From contig NZ_CP038256.1 of NCBI RefSeq assembly GCF_004564075.1, positions 2,232,001-2,296,000 of the forward strand: a DNA stretch of 64,000 bases, read 5' to 3'. The position numbers and the translations under genes are program-made. Under the pieces are notes generated by a model. It was not told the origin of the DNA. It saw only the letters and a list, made by a program, of their open reading frames with translations, and made no database searches. Source of the stretch: Microbacterium sediminis. Lineage in GTDB: Bacteria; Actinomycetota; Actinomycetes; Actinomycetales; Microbacteriaceae. The first letter of the stretch is position 1. Each line of letters begins with the position of its first letter. This document shows, piece by piece, positions 50,103 through 59,198 of the stretch.

Positions 50103-51476
50103 TCACTCGCCGCGCGAGATCCGCACCATCTCGTCGCGCGGGACGACCTTGATGCGCGCGCGTCCGTGCGGGGCGCCGAGGGAGACCTCGTGCTCGTCGA
50201 GACGGTGCCAGCCCTCGAGATCGGTCCACGACACGCCACGCTCCGCGAGCAGCGCGGGGATGGCCTCCTCGGACGGGTCCTCCGGCTGCCACCAGGAGCC
50301 CTGGTCGTTGACGAGGTGCTGGATGGTCTCCATCGCGTCGGACTTGGTGTGGCCGATGAGGCCGACCGGGCCGCGCTTGATCCAGCCCGTGGCGTACATG
50401 CCGGGGATGCGCTCGTTGGAGTCGGCGGCGAGCACCTGGCCCTCGTGGTTCGGGATCACGCCGTGGCGCTCGTCGAACGGGACGCCCGGCAGCGGCGATC
50501 CGAAGTAGCCGACCGCGCGGTACAGCTGGCCCATCGGGACCTCGCGCATCTCGCCGGTGCCGACGACGCCGCCGGATCCGTCGGGGCGCGTGCGCTCGTA
50601 CACGAGGGCGGCCACGCGGCCAGCCTCGTCGGTGCGCACCTCGACCGGGCGGGCCCAGAAGTGCAGGTGCAGGCGGCGCGACGCCGATCCGCCGGCGTTG
50701 TTGGCCGACGGGCGCTGGCGCCACGACTGCAGCACGCGGTCGATCACCTTGACCTGTTTGTTGGACTCGATCGCCGCGAGCGAGGCCTCGTCGTAGTCGA
50801 AGTCCTCGTCGTAGACGACCATGTCGACGTTGCGCAGCTCACCGAGCTCGCGCAGCTCGAGCGGCGTGAACTTCACCTGGGCGGGGCCGCGGCGGCCGAA
50901 CACGTGCACGTCGGTGACGGGCGAGGCCTCGAGGATCTCGTAGACGTTCTGCGGCACCTCGGTCGGCAGCAGGTCCTCGGCGTGCTTGGCGAGCATGCGG
51001 CTGATGTCGAGGGCGACGTTGCCGTTGCCGATCACGCCGACCGACGCCGCGGTCAGCGGCCAGGTGCGCGGCACGTCGGGGTGGCCGTCGAACCACGACA
51101 CGAAGTCGGCGGCGCCGAACGAGCCCTCGGCGTCGATGCCGGGGATGTCCAGCGACGCGTCGCGGACGGCGCCCGTGGCGAAGATCACGGCGTGGTAGTG
51201 CCGCTTGAGGTCGTCGATCGTGATGTCGTCGCCGAAGCGGACGTTGCCGAAGATGCGGATGTCGCCGCGATCGAGCACCTCGCGCAGCGCATTGATGACG
51301 CCCTTGATGCGGGGATGATCCGGCGCGACGCCGTAGCGCACGAGCCCGTACGGGGCCGGCAGGTGCTCGAAGAGGTCGATGGAGACGTCGAACTTCCGCT
51401 CCGTCTTGAGCAGGATGTCGGCGGCATAGATGCCCGCGGGCCCCGCGCCGACGATGGCCAGCCTGAGCTTGGTCAT
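50103..51476 (-). CDS. NADPH-ferredoxin reductase, FprA type
   Basis: This 457-residue flavoprotein belongs to the FprA/adrenodoxin-reductase family. It has an N-terminal FAD site, LAIVGAGPAGIYAADILLK (about 6-24), YGLVRYGVAPDHPRIKGV, the NADP-binding VGVIGNGNVALDISRML (about 150-166) and the C-terminal FAD contact IKRGPVGLIGHTKSDA. It transfers electrons from NADPH to ferredoxin, for example for cytochrome P450 or iron metabolism. The ATG at 51476 places the FAD motif at the start and follows a GAAGGGACACC leader; an ATG six codons earlier is less likely. Confidence 0.92.
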   Translation of the reverse strand: MTKLRLAIVGAGPAGIYAADILLKTERKFDVSIDLFEHLPAPYGLVRYGVAPDHPRIKGVINALREVLDRGDIRIFGNVRFGDDITIDDLKRHYHAVIFATGAVRDASLDIPGIDAEGSFGAADFVSWFDGHPDVPRTWPLTAASVGVIGNGNVALDISRMLAKHAEDLLPTEVPQNVYEILEASPVTDVHVFGRRGPAQVKFTPLELRELGELRNVDMVVYDEDFDYDEASLAAIESNKQVKVIDRVLQSWRQRPSANNAGGSASRRLHLHFWARPVEVRTDEAGRVAALVYERTRPDGSGGVVGTGEMREVPMGQLYRAVGYFGSPLPGVPFDERHGVIPNHEGQVLAADSNERIPGMYATGWIKRGPVGLIGHTKSDAMETIQHLVNDQGSWWQPEDPSEEAIPALLAERGVSWTDLEGWHRLDEHEVSLGAPHGRARIKVVPRDEMVRISRGE

Positions 51477-51542
51477 TGGTGTCCCTTCATGCATGAAGCC
51501 CCAGTCTCCCGCGCGCGCCTGAGCGGATGCCCGGGCGGCCGG

Positions 51543-52568
51543 TCAGCTCGAGCGTTCGACGAGCGATTCGGCGAACCGGCTGAGCGCCTCGCGCACGCCG
51601 CCGCGCGGCAGCACGTCGAGCCCGGCGACCGCGTCGCGCGTCCACTCCAGCGCGAGGTCGCGGGTGCGGGCGGTGGCCTCGTGGTCGCGCAGGGCGGTGA
51701 TCTCGTCGTCGAGGATCGATGGGTCGGCGCCCTCGCGGATGCGGGCGACGCCCGCGTCGATGCGGCCCTTCAGCGCGGGATCGAGCTCGTCGAGCAGCAG
51801 GTACGGCATGGTCGGCACGCCGGCCCGCAGGTCGGTTCCGGGCACCTTGCCGGTCTCCCCGGCGTCGGCCGACAGATCGATCACGTCGTCCATGAGCTGG
51901 AACGAGACGCCCACCTTCTCTCCGAACTGGCGCAGCGGCTCGTGGAAGCGGGCGTCGGCGCCGGAGAACAGCGCGCCGGCGTGCGCGGCGGCGGCGATGA
52001 GCGACCCGGTCTTGTCGGCGAGCACCTGGATGTAGAACGCGACCGGATCGTCGCCCGGCTGCGCGCCGATCGTCTCGTGCATCTGGCCCAGCACGAGGCG
52101 CTCGAAGGTCTCGGCCTGCATCTCGACCGCGCGCGTGCCGAGCGTGGCCATCATCACACTCGCGCGCGAGAAGAGCAGGTCGCCCGTGAGGATCGCGATG
52201 CTGTTGCCCCACACCTCGTGGGCGCTCGCGACGCCGCGGCGGCGATCCGCGCCGTCCATGACGTCGTCGTGGTAGAGCGATCCCAGGTGGGTCAGCTCGA
52301 GCGCCTTGGCGGCGGTGATCACGCCGTCGGTCGCACCCTCGCCCAGCTGCGCCGACAGCAGCGCCAGCATCGGGCGCACGCGCTTGCCGCCGGCCTCGTA
52401 CAGGTAGCGGGAGGTGGCATCGACGAGCGCGTCGGTGGAGTGCAGCTCGTCCGACAGCTCCGTCTCGACCCGCTCGAGCCCGTCCTCGATGCGGGACACG
52501 AGTCGGCGGGCGGCGGGCGTCGCGAAAACGCGGTCGCTCAGACCGAAACGACTCGCGATGGGGCTCAC
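51543..52568 (-). CDS. Polyprenyl diphosphate synthase (menaquinone side chain)
   Basis: This 341-residue all-helical prenyl transferase has both aspartate-rich motifs, DDVMD (101-105) and DDVID (227-231), plus GGKRVRPML near residue 60 and the KTGSLIAAAAHAGAL region. Residues before the first motif and its short spacing fit a medium-chain all-trans synthase that makes the menaquinone prenyl tail. It lies downstream of menG and close to other men genes. TAGGCT lies 6 nt before the GTG start, predicting its own leaderless mRNA. Confidence 0.92.
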   Translation of the reverse strand: MSPIASRFGLSDRVFATPAARRLVSRIEDGLERVETELSDELHSTDALVDATSRYLYEAGGKRVRPMLALLSAQLGEGATDGVITAAKALELTHLGSLYHDDVMDGADRRRGVASAHEVWGNSIAILTGDLLFSRASVMMATLGTRAVEMQAETFERLVLGQMHETIGAQPGDDPVAFYIQVLADKTGSLIAAAAHAGALFSGADARFHEPLRQFGEKVGVSFQLMDDVIDLSADAGETGKVPGTDLRAGVPTMPYLLLDELDPALKGRIDAGVARIREGADPSILDDEITALRDHEATARTRDLALEWTRDAVAGLDVLPRGGVREALSRFAESLVERSS

Positions 52569-52574
52569 CCTGCC

Positions 52575-52580
52575 AGCCTA
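52575..52580 (-). promoter_or_regulatory. Predicted -10 element of the polyprenyl synthase gene
   Basis: TAGGCT on the minus strand is followed by GGCAGG (6 nt) and GTG at 52568. The 26-bp gap to menG leaves room for an internal promoter. Confidence 0.5.
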
Positions 52581-52606
52581 CAAGTCGCGCGAGCGCTCGA
52601 TGACGC

Positions 52607-53326
52607 TCAGGCGGACGGCTTCGTGCCGCGGTGCAGGGCCACGATGCCGAACGTCAGGTTGCGGTAGGCGACGTCCGTCCACCCCGCCTCGCGGATCCAC
52701 GCGGCGAGGGTGGGCTGATCCGGCCAGGCCTGGATCGACTCGTTGAGGTAGTCGTAGGCCTCGCCGTTGCTGCCCACCAGCCGGGCCACGCGCGGCAGCA
52801 CCTGGTCGTTGTAGAACCGGTACAGGCCGCGGAAGACGGGGTTCGGCGGCGTCGAGAACTCGTTGATCACGAGGCGCCCGCCGGGCTTCGTCACGCGCAG
52901 CAGCTCGCCGATCGCCACGCGCGGAAGGTTCACGTTGCGCAGCCCGTACGACATCGTCACCGCGTCGAACTCGCCGTCGGCGAACGGCAGGTCCATGGCG
53001 TCGGCCTGCACGAACTCGAGGTTGCGGATGTCGCCGAAGTGCCGCTTGCCCTCGGCGAGCATGCCGGGCGAGAAGTCCGCCGCGACCACCTGGGCGCCGG
53101 TGCGCGTGAGCGACGCCGACGACTTGGCCGTGCCGGCCGCGAGATCGAGGATCCGCTCCCCCGGCTTCGGCGCGACGGCGCGGGTGGTGGCCTCGCGCCA
53201 GAGGGCATCGAGGCCGAAGGTCATCGCCATGTTGGTGAGGTCGTAGCGCGCGGCGACCTGATCGAACATGCGGCTGACGCGGCTCGGGTCCTTGCCGAGA
53301 TCGGCGCGGTTGGGCTCGGTGCTCAC
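52607..53326 (-). CDS. menG: Demethylmenaquinone methyltransferase
   Basis: This 239-residue class-I SAM methyltransferase of the UbiE/MenG family contains DPSRVSRMFDQVAARYDLTN at the N-terminus, SAM motif I ILDLAAGTAKSSASL (about 58-72), QADAMDLPFADGEFDAVTMS in the middle and LRNVNLPRVAIGELLRVTKP. It methylates demethylmenaquinone in the last step of menaquinone synthesis. It is divergent from menF with only 79 bp between them. The GTG at 53326 gives the conserved N-terminus, and a TAGACT -10 lies 7 nt upstream. Confidence 0.94.
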   Translation of the reverse strand: MSTEPNRADLGKDPSRVSRMFDQVAARYDLTNMAMTFGLDALWREATTRAVAPKPGERILDLAAGTAKSSASLTRTGAQVVAADFSPGMLAEGKRHFGDIRNLEFVQADAMDLPFADGEFDAVTMSYGLRNVNLPRVAIGELLRVTKPGGRLVINEFSTPPNPVFRGLYRFYNDQVLPRVARLVGSNGEAYDYLNESIQAWPDQPTLAAWIREAGWTDVAYRNLTFGIVALHRGTKPSA

Positions 53327-53333
53327 CCGATCG

Positions 53334-53339
53334 AGTCTA
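53334..53339 (-). promoter_or_regulatory. Predicted -10 element of leaderless menG mRNA
   Basis: TAGACT on the minus strand is followed by CGATCGG (7 nt) and the GTG start at 53326. Confidence 0.5.
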
Positions 53340-53393
53340 GGCGGGCCGGCTGGGCGAGTCCGGGGTCCCACCGGGCGCTCGGGCGGCGCGGCG

Positions 53394-53399
53394 TAATCT
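53394..53399 (+). promoter_or_regulatory. Predicted -10 element of leaderless menF mRNA
   Basis: TAATCT is followed by TGCAGG (6 nt) and the GTG start at 53406. It is back-to-back with the menG promoter. Confidence 0.55.
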
Positions 53400-53405
53400 T
53401 GCAGG

Positions 53406-54659
53406 GTGTCCGAACCGATCTCGCTGCCGCGGCTCGTTGCGACGACCCGGGAGATCGACCCGACCGACGATCCGCTCCTGTTCGCGTCGAGCGCCGATCC
53501 GATCGCCTGGCTGCGGCGCGGCGACGGGCTGATCGGCGCCGGCCCGGAGCTGCTGCGCCTCGACGTGGGCGAGGACGGCCGCCTCGACGCGCTGGCCGAC
53601 ATGTGGCGCGCGATCGCGCAGGCGACCGACGTCGACGACCCGATCGGCCTGCCCGGCACGGGCCTGGTGGGCTTCGGGGCGTTCGCCTTCGACGAGACCT
53701 CGACGCACCCCAGCACGCTGATCGTCCCCACGACCGTGATCGGCCGCCGCGGCGGGCGCGCCTGGGTCACGACGATCGGGCGCGCCGAGGGCACCGTCCC
53801 CGCACCGCAGCCGCACGATTACGGCGCGTACTGGTCGGCCACGCTCGGTCCCGGCGCGATGGACCCCGAGGCGCACGGTGCCGCCGTCCGCGCCGCGCTC
53901 GAGGCGATCCGCTCGGGCGAGCTGAGCAAGGTCGTCGTGGCCCGCGACATCGCGGGCACGATCCCGGCCGGCGCGGACCTGCGCCGGCTCGTGCGGGCGC
54001 TCGCCTCCGGCTACCCCGACACCTGGGTGTATGCCGTCGACGGCATCATCGGCGCGAGCCCCGAGACGCTGGTCACGGTGTCGGGCGGCACGGTCACGGC
54101 GCGCGTGCTGGCCGGCACCCGCCCGCGCGGCGCCGACGCCGACGAGGACGCCGCGATCACCGCCGAACTCGCGGCCAGCGAGAAGGACAACGCCGAGCAC
54201 GACTACGCCGTGCAGAGCGTGCTGCGCTCGCTGCACCCGCACACCTCGGCGCTGGCCGCGGCCGAGCAGCCCTTCATGCTGCGCCTGCCGAACCTCTGGC
54301 ACCTCGCCACCGATGTGGAGGGCACGCTCGAGAACGGATCGACCGCGCTCGACATGGTGCGGGCGCTGCACCCGACCGCCGCCGTCGCGGGCACGCCGAC
54401 CGACGCGGCCGTCGCGGCGATCCGCCGGATCGAGCCGTTCGATCGCGGTCGCTACGCGGGACCGGTGGGCTGGATCGACGGCAACGGCGACGGCGAGTGG
54501 GCGATCGCCCTGCGCTGCGCCCAGTTCGGCCCGGTCGAGGGCGACACGCGCACCGTGGTCGCGCACGCCGGCGGCGGGATCGTCGAGGGCAGCGTCGCCG
54601 AGGCCGAGCTCCTCGAGACCCGCGTCAAGTTCCGCCCCATCGTCGACGCCCTGGCCTGA
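53406..54659 (+). CDS. menF: Isochorismate synthase
   Basis: This 417-residue chorismate-utilising enzyme has the C-terminal catalytic fold: SKVVVARDIAGTIPAGADL (about 177-195), IIGASPETLVTVSGGTVTAR with the glutamate of ASPE, VLAGTRPRGADADED, the metal-binding glutamate in EKDNAEHDYAV, and IEPFDRGRYAGPVGWIDGNG. It makes isochorismate for MenD, the first committed step of menaquinone synthesis, and lies divergent to menG. An EntC-type siderophore role is less likely because the rest of the men pathway surrounds it. Confidence 0.92.
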   Translation: MSEPISLPRLVATTREIDPTDDPLLFASSADPIAWLRRGDGLIGAGPELLRLDVGEDGRLDALADMWRAIAQATDVDDPIGLPGTGLVGFGAFAFDETSTHPSTLIVPTTVIGRRGGRAWVTTIGRAEGTVPAPQPHDYGAYWSATLGPGAMDPEAHGAAVRAALEAIRSGELSKVVVARDIAGTIPAGADLRRLVRALASGYPDTWVYAVDGIIGASPETLVTVSGGTVTARVLAGTRPRGADADEDAAITAELAASEKDNAEHDYAVQSVLRSLHPHTSALAAAEQPFMLRLPNLWHLATDVEGTLENGSTALDMVRALHPTAAVAGTPTDAAVAAIRRIEPFDRGRYAGPVGWIDGNGDGEWAIALRCAQFGPVEGDTRTVVAHAGGGIVEGSVAEAELLETRVKFRPIVDALA

Positions 54660-55353
54660 CCGGCGTTCCTCGGTCTCGACTCGCTCCGCTCGCTCGACCC
54701 GTCTCCGCTCGCTTCGCTCGGTCGACGAGCCCGGCGGGTTCGGCGCAACAGCGCAGATCTGCGATTCCGCGCAGCCGATCCCCCGCCGCAATGCGCTGCA
54801 ACGCAGATCTGCGCCGCAACGGCCGGGGCCCGATCCGCTCGCTTCGCTCGGTCGACGAGCCCGGCGGGTTCGGCGCAACAGCGCGGATCTGCGGTTCCGC
54901 GCAGCCGATCGCCCGCGCAATGCGCCGCAACGCAGATCTGCGCCGCAACGGCCGGTCTTCGCCTCGGCCGCCACACCGACGGGCTCGTCGACCGGAGCGC
55001 GAAGCGCGGAGCGGAGACGGGTCGAGCGCAGTGGCGCAGCCGCGGAGTCGAGACCCCGAACCGACGCGGCGGCCTGAGGTGGTCGCTTCATCTTCGTTCG
55101 CTTCGCTCTCTCCGTTCAGCAACCGGAAGGTGCATCCCCATCGGTTGCTGAACGGAGGCGCGAAGCGCCAAAGCTGAAGCGACCAGACGAAGCCGGCCGC
55201 GGGCGCCGCGGTCTCCGCTCGGTCGACGAGCCCGGCGGGTATCTGCACAACAGCGCAGATCTGCGATTCCGCGCACCCGATCCCCGCCGCAGTGCGCCGC
55301 AACGCAGATCTGCGCCGCAATGGCCAGGCCCCGGGGACGAGGCCGACCCAGCG
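54660..55353. repeat. 694-bp non-coding mosaic of direct and inverted repeats
   Basis: Two adjacent copies of a 130-bp unit (54711-54840 and 54841 to about 54970) and a third, diverged copy (about 55211-55330) each read GGTCGACGAGCCCGGCGGG, then CAACAGCGCAGATCTGCG, then AACGCAGATCTGCGCC. The palindrome CGCAGATCTGCG occurs five times exactly and once as a one-base variant. The CTCGACCCGTCTCCGCTCG block at about 54693 is inverted at about 54985-55060, and the MITE-like palindrome at 55080-55185 interrupts the set. No protein-like frame is maintained. Confidence 0.85.
55080..55185. repeat. MITE-like palindromic repeat, copy 2
   Basis: The outer arms TGGTCGCTTCA (55080-55090) and TGAAGCGACCA (55175-55185) are perfect 11-bp complements. 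The inner arms TCCGTTCAGCAACCG (55111-55125) and CGGTTGCTGAACGGA (55142-55156) are perfect 15-bp complements. The same blocks in reverse orientation occur at 16713-16803, so this is a mobile or once-mobile small element without coding capacity. Confidence 0.8.
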
Positions 55354-56481
55354 TCAGAGCATCGCGCCCGCGGCCTCGATCCAGCGCTCGGGCTCGGTGA
55401 GCGCGGCCTCGGCGGAGCCCGCGAGGTCGGTGAGCGAGACGACGCGGGCGAACGCGGACATGTCGGCACCGGGCGCGATCCGGCCGGCCACGAGCGCCAC
55501 CGGCACGCCGGCCTCCGCGGCGAGCGCCGCCACGACGCCGGGGGCCTTGCCCACCGCCGACTGCCCGTCAAACGCGCCCTCCCCCGTGACCACGAGGTCG
55601 GCACCGGCGATCGCCTCGCGCAGGCCCGTGAGCTCGGCGATGCGCGCCGCGCCCGGCACGAGCTCGGCGCCCCACGCGAGCAGCCCGTAGCCGGCGCCAC
55701 CCGCGGCGCCCGCGCCCGGGGCCTCGGGATCGGCGTGGCGGGCGGCCGTCTCGGCGAGCGTCGCGCCCGGCAGGCGCCGCAGCGCGTCGACGAGTCGACC
55801 CAGCGCCGCGTCGGCGCGGGCGACGTCGTCGATCCCCTTCTGCGGTCCGAACACCGCCGCGGCCCCGGCAGACCCGAGCAGCGGGCTCGTCACATCGGTG
55901 AGCACCTGCACGCCGCCCTCCGGCAGTCCGCGCAGCCGCGACAGGTCGGCGATCGCGAGCTCCTCGAGCCCCGCCGCGCCCGGGGCGATCGAGACCTCGA
56001 ACGCGTCGGTGAAGCGCGCGCCCAGGGCGGTGAGCAGCCCGGTGCCGCCGTCGGTCGACGCGCTCGAGCCGATGGCGAGCACGAGCCGCGAGACGCCGTG
56101 CGCGAGGGCCGCCGCGATGGCCTGGCCGAAGCCGAGCGTCGAGGCGTCCCACGGCCGGCGCTCGTCGCCGAGCAGCTCGATCCCCGAGGTCGACGCGAGC
56201 TCCACGACTCCCGTGCCCTGCGGCGCGTCGTCGGTCGGCGGCAGCCACAGCCATGCGGCATCCACGGGCAGCCCCCGCGGGCCGGTCACGCGCACGGGGG
56301 TGTGCCGGGCGCCCGGAACGGCGGCGGCGATCGCGCCCAGCGTCCCCTCCCCGCCGTCGGCCATGGGGCGCAGCACGGGATCCACCGCGCCGCTGCCGGC
56401 GGCGAGCGCGCGGGCGACGTCGGCCGCCGCACACGATCCCTTGAAGCTGTCGGGCGCGAAGACGATGCGGCGAGAGGTCAT
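55354..56481 (-). CDS. Glycerate kinase (GlxK/GarK family)
   Basis: This 375-residue class-II-type glycerate kinase begins RIVFAPDSFKGSCAAADVA, with the conserved SFKG. It contains PMADGGEGTLGAI, LAIGSSASTDGGTGLLTALG (about 140-158), VFGPQKGI and LVVTGEGAFDGQSAVGKAPG near the C-terminus. It phosphorylates D-glycerate with ATP, feeding it into glycolysis. Its men-gene neighbours share no obvious pathway. Together with the repeat mosaic on its 5'-distal side it looks like an insertion in the men cluster. Confidence 0.93.
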   Translation of the reverse strand: MTSRRIVFAPDSFKGSCAAADVARALAAGSGAVDPVLRPMADGGEGTLGAIAAAVPGARHTPVRVTGPRGLPVDAAWLWLPPTDDAPQGTGVVELASTSGIELLGDERRPWDASTLGFGQAIAAALAHGVSRLVLAIGSSASTDGGTGLLTALGARFTDAFEVSIAPGAAGLEELAIADLSRLRGLPEGGVQVLTDVTSPLLGSAGAAAVFGPQKGIDDVARADAALGRLVDALRRLPGATLAETAARHADPEAPGAGAAGGAGYGLLAWGAELVPGAARIAELTGLREAIAGADLVVTGEGAFDGQSAVGKAPGVVAALAAEAGVPVALVAGRIAPGADMSAFARVVSLTDLAGSAEAALTEPERWIEAAGAML

Positions 56482-56505
56482 CCGTCCATTCTCGCCCGTG
56501 GCACC

Positions 56506-57384
56506 TCAGCCCTCGGACGTCATGGTCGCGCGCAGCCGTCGCTTCTCCGCCGCCACGTCGAACTCGGCGGCGGGCCAGCGCGGCCCGATCTCCTCCAGCG
56601 TCTCGAGCAGCAGCTCCTGCACCGCCAGCCGCGCGAACCACTTGCGGTTGGCCGGCACGACGAACCAGGGCGCCTCGTCGGTCGACGTGCGCTCGATCGC
56701 CGTCTGGTACGCCTCCTGGTACGCGCGCCAGTGCACGCGCTCGTCGACGTCGCCGGGGTTGTACTTCCAGTGCTTGTCGGGGCGCTCGAGCCGCTCCATG
56801 AGCCGCTCGCCCTGCTCCTCGTACGAGATGTGCAGCATCACCTTGACCACGCGGGTGCCGGCGTCGAGCAGACGCTTCTCGAACTCGACGATCGCGCCGT
56901 AGCGCCGCTCGATCTCCTCCGCCGGAGCCAGGCCGTGGACGCGGCCGATGAGCACGTCCTCGTAGTGCGAGCGGTCGAAGACGCCGATCATGCCGCGGCT
57001 GGGCACGCGCTTCTCGATGCGCCACAGGAAGTCGTGCGCGCGCTCCTCGTCGGTGGGGGCCTTGAAGGCGGCCAGCTGCACGCCCTGCGGATCGACGCCG
57101 CCCACGACGTGCCGCACGATGCCGCCCTTGCCGGCCGAGTCCATCGCCTGCAGCACGAGCAGCACCGAGTCGGTGGCGTCGCCGCCGCGGCTCGCCGCGA
57201 ACAGGCGCTCCTGGTACTCGCCGAGCTGCGCGAGCCCCGCGGCCAGGTCGGCGACCGCGTCGGCCTTCTTGCCCGCGTACCCCGGCGTCGACTCGGGATC
57301 GAGCTCCGCCAGCCGGAACCCCTCGCCCGCGCGCAGCGCCTCGCGGGCGTCGGTGGTCCACTTCGCCTGGCTCTTCGCGATCAT
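56506..57384 (-). CDS. Polyphosphate kinase 2 family protein (polyP:nucleotide phosphotransferase)
   Basis: The 292-residue protein is a single-domain PPK2. It has the Walker A-type LVLQAMDSAGKGGIVRHV (about 74-91), the lid region RIEKRVPSRGMIGVFDRSHYED in part with the Walker B aspartate in VFDRSHYEDVL, VMLHISYEEQGERL, and WYVVPANRKWF-like sequence (PWFVVPANRKWFARL). Such enzymes use polyphosphate to phosphorylate AMP or ADP, or GDP. Length and single domain suggest class I or III rather than the fused class II. The ATG at 57384 follows an AGGATGG ribosome-binding site; an ATG three codons earlier is possible. Confidence 0.92.
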   Translation of the reverse strand: MIAKSQAKWTTDAREALRAGEGFRLAELDPESTPGYAGKKADAVADLAAGLAQLGEYQERLFAASRGGDATDSVLLVLQAMDSAGKGGIVRHVVGGVDPQGVQLAAFKAPTDEERAHDFLWRIEKRVPSRGMIGVFDRSHYEDVLIGRVHGLAPAEEIERRYGAIVEFEKRLLDAGTRVVKVMLHISYEEQGERLMERLERPDKHWKYNPGDVDERVHWRAYQEAYQTAIERTSTDEAPWFVVPANRKWFARLAVQELLLETLEEIGPRWPAAEFDVAAEKRRLRATMTSEG

Positions 57385-57416
57385 GGGGCCCATCCTGCCG
57401 GATGTGGCGCGCGCCG

Positions 57417-59198
57417 TCAGCGCTCGAGCGGGACCTCGATGATGCGCGGGGTCGTGACGGGCGCCAGGAGCGCCTGATCGAGCTCGGCGCGCGTGGTGAC
57501 GCGGCGGTGCTCCCACCCGTAGGCCGCAGCGAGGGCGGCGAGATCGGCCTGCTGCGGCGTGTACTGCACGCGCGTCATCGCGTCGGGCGAGGCGGTGGCG
57601 GCCACCTCGAGGCCGTCGAAGATCGTCCCGCCGCCGTCGTTGCCGACGATCACCTGGATCCGCGGCGGGGTCTCGCCGTCCGGCAGGAGAAGCGCGCCGA
57701 CGTCGTGCAGGAAGGCGAGGTCGCCGAGGAGCACGCGCGTGACGCCCTCGGCGCCGTCCGCCTGGCTGGCGAGAGCGATGCCGAGCGCGGTGGCGATCGT
57801 GCCGTCGATGCCCGCGAGCCCGCGGTTCGCGTGCACACGGACCTTCTTGCCGCCGAGCAGCTCGTCCGCCACGCGGACGAGCCGGCTCGATCCGAACATC
57901 AGCCGATCGTGCGGCCAGGTCGCCGCCCAGACGGCGGCGACGAGCTGCGCGCGGTCCACCGGCACGCGGACGGCGTCGAGCTCCGCGCGCACGGCCGCGA
58001 GCCGACGCTTCGGCTCGGTGGAGCGCAGCCCCTCCAGGTCGGGTGCCGCGGGCTCCAGATCGACGAGATGCGCTCGCGAGAAGCGCATCCACGCGCCCAG
58101 CCACTCGCGGTCGATCTCGCCGTCGGCCACATCGAGCGCGTCGACGTGATCCGTCCGCCCGTTCAGGTTCAGATCCTCCCCCGCCCCGCGCACCGCGATC
58201 ACCTCGAGGTCGCGCCGCGAGAGGAGCCGCGCCACCTGGCGCGACAGCGTCGGGTGCCCGAGCACGAGCGCGCGCTCGATGCGCCCGCCCAGCTGCGGGC
58301 TGTCCAGCGCCGCGCGGTAGCCGTGCACGACGCCCCGGCCGAACCGCGAGCCGCTGACGATCTCGGCGATCAGCGGCCATCCTCCGCGGTGCGCGAGATC
58401 CTCGGCGGCGGGGCCGGCGCCCTCGCCCGCCACGACGACGGTACGGGGCCCGCGCTCGACGACATGCGGGATCGGGGCGTCGAGGGGCTCGGGCGCGCCC
58501 GGCTCCCGCACGGCGCGGAACCACTCCGGAAGCGGGCCGGCGAGCGGCTCGCGGTACGGCAGGTTCAGGTGGACGGGCCCCCGACGCCGCGACGGATCGA
58601 TGTCGCGCAGCCAGTCGTGCTCCTCCCGCAGCCCGTCCTGCCAGGCGGAGGCGAAGCGGGGAGCGGGACCGATCGCCGTCGCGACGGCATGACGGGCGAG
58701 GAGGGGCATCCGCTGCCGATCCGGGATGCTTCCCTCGTCGCCGGGCGCGGGCGGCTCGGCGAAGAAGCGCACGAAGTCCCCGAAGAACTCCGTCTGGCGG
58801 GTCGCCTGATTCGCCCCGACGCCGCGCAGCTCGGGCGGACGATCCGCCGTGAGGAGGATCATCGGGACCGCGCCGTGGTGCGCCTCGAGGACGGCGGGCA
58901 TCAGGTTGGCGACCGCCGTTCCCGAGGTGCAGATCACGGCGGCGGGCATCCCCGTCTCGCGACCGATCCCCACGGCGGTGAAGCCGGCCACCCGCTCGTC
59001 GATCCGCACGTGGAGGCGCACTCGGCCCTGCCGCTCCAGCTCCGCCGCCGCGAGGGCCAGCGCCTGGGAGCGCGAGCCGGGACTCACGACGACGTGACGC
59101 ACCCCCGCGTCCACGAGGCCCTCGAGCAGCGCGCAGGCCGCGGTGATCGCGGTGTCGGCCGGATCGGGCAGCCACTCCGGCTCGTCGCGACAGCTCAT
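57417..59198 (-). CDS. menD: 2-succinyl-5-enolpyruvyl-6-hydroxy-3-cyclohexene-1-carboxylate synthase
   Basis: This 593-residue ThDP enzyme begins with the conserved GVRHVVVSPGSRSQALALAA segment and ends with the ThDP-binding region GDLAFLHDVGALLL and VIVGNDGGGTIFDGLE (GD-n-ND type). SGTAVANLMPAVLEAHHG and LTADRPPELRGVGANQ are MenD hallmarks. It condenses isochorismate and 2-oxoglutarate. The ATG at 59198 overlaps the stop of the upstream membrane-protein gene (ATGA), so translation is coupled. PPK2 and glycerate kinase genes follow on the same strand. Confidence 0.95.
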   Translation of the reverse strand: MSCRDEPEWLPDPADTAITAACALLEGLVDAGVRHVVVSPGSRSQALALAAAELERQGRVRLHVRIDERVAGFTAVGIGRETGMPAAVICTSGTAVANLMPAVLEAHHGAVPMILLTADRPPELRGVGANQATRQTEFFGDFVRFFAEPPAPGDEGSIPDRQRMPLLARHAVATAIGPAPRFASAWQDGLREEHDWLRDIDPSRRRGPVHLNLPYREPLAGPLPEWFRAVREPGAPEPLDAPIPHVVERGPRTVVVAGEGAGPAAEDLAHRGGWPLIAEIVSGSRFGRGVVHGYRAALDSPQLGGRIERALVLGHPTLSRQVARLLSRRDLEVIAVRGAGEDLNLNGRTDHVDALDVADGEIDREWLGAWMRFSRAHLVDLEPAAPDLEGLRSTEPKRRLAAVRAELDAVRVPVDRAQLVAAVWAATWPHDRLMFGSSRLVRVADELLGGKKVRVHANRGLAGIDGTIATALGIALASQADGAEGVTRVLLGDLAFLHDVGALLLPDGETPPRIQVIVGNDGGGTIFDGLEVAATASPDAMTRVQYTPQQADLAALAAAYGWEHRRVTTRAELDQALLAPVTTPRIIEVPLER

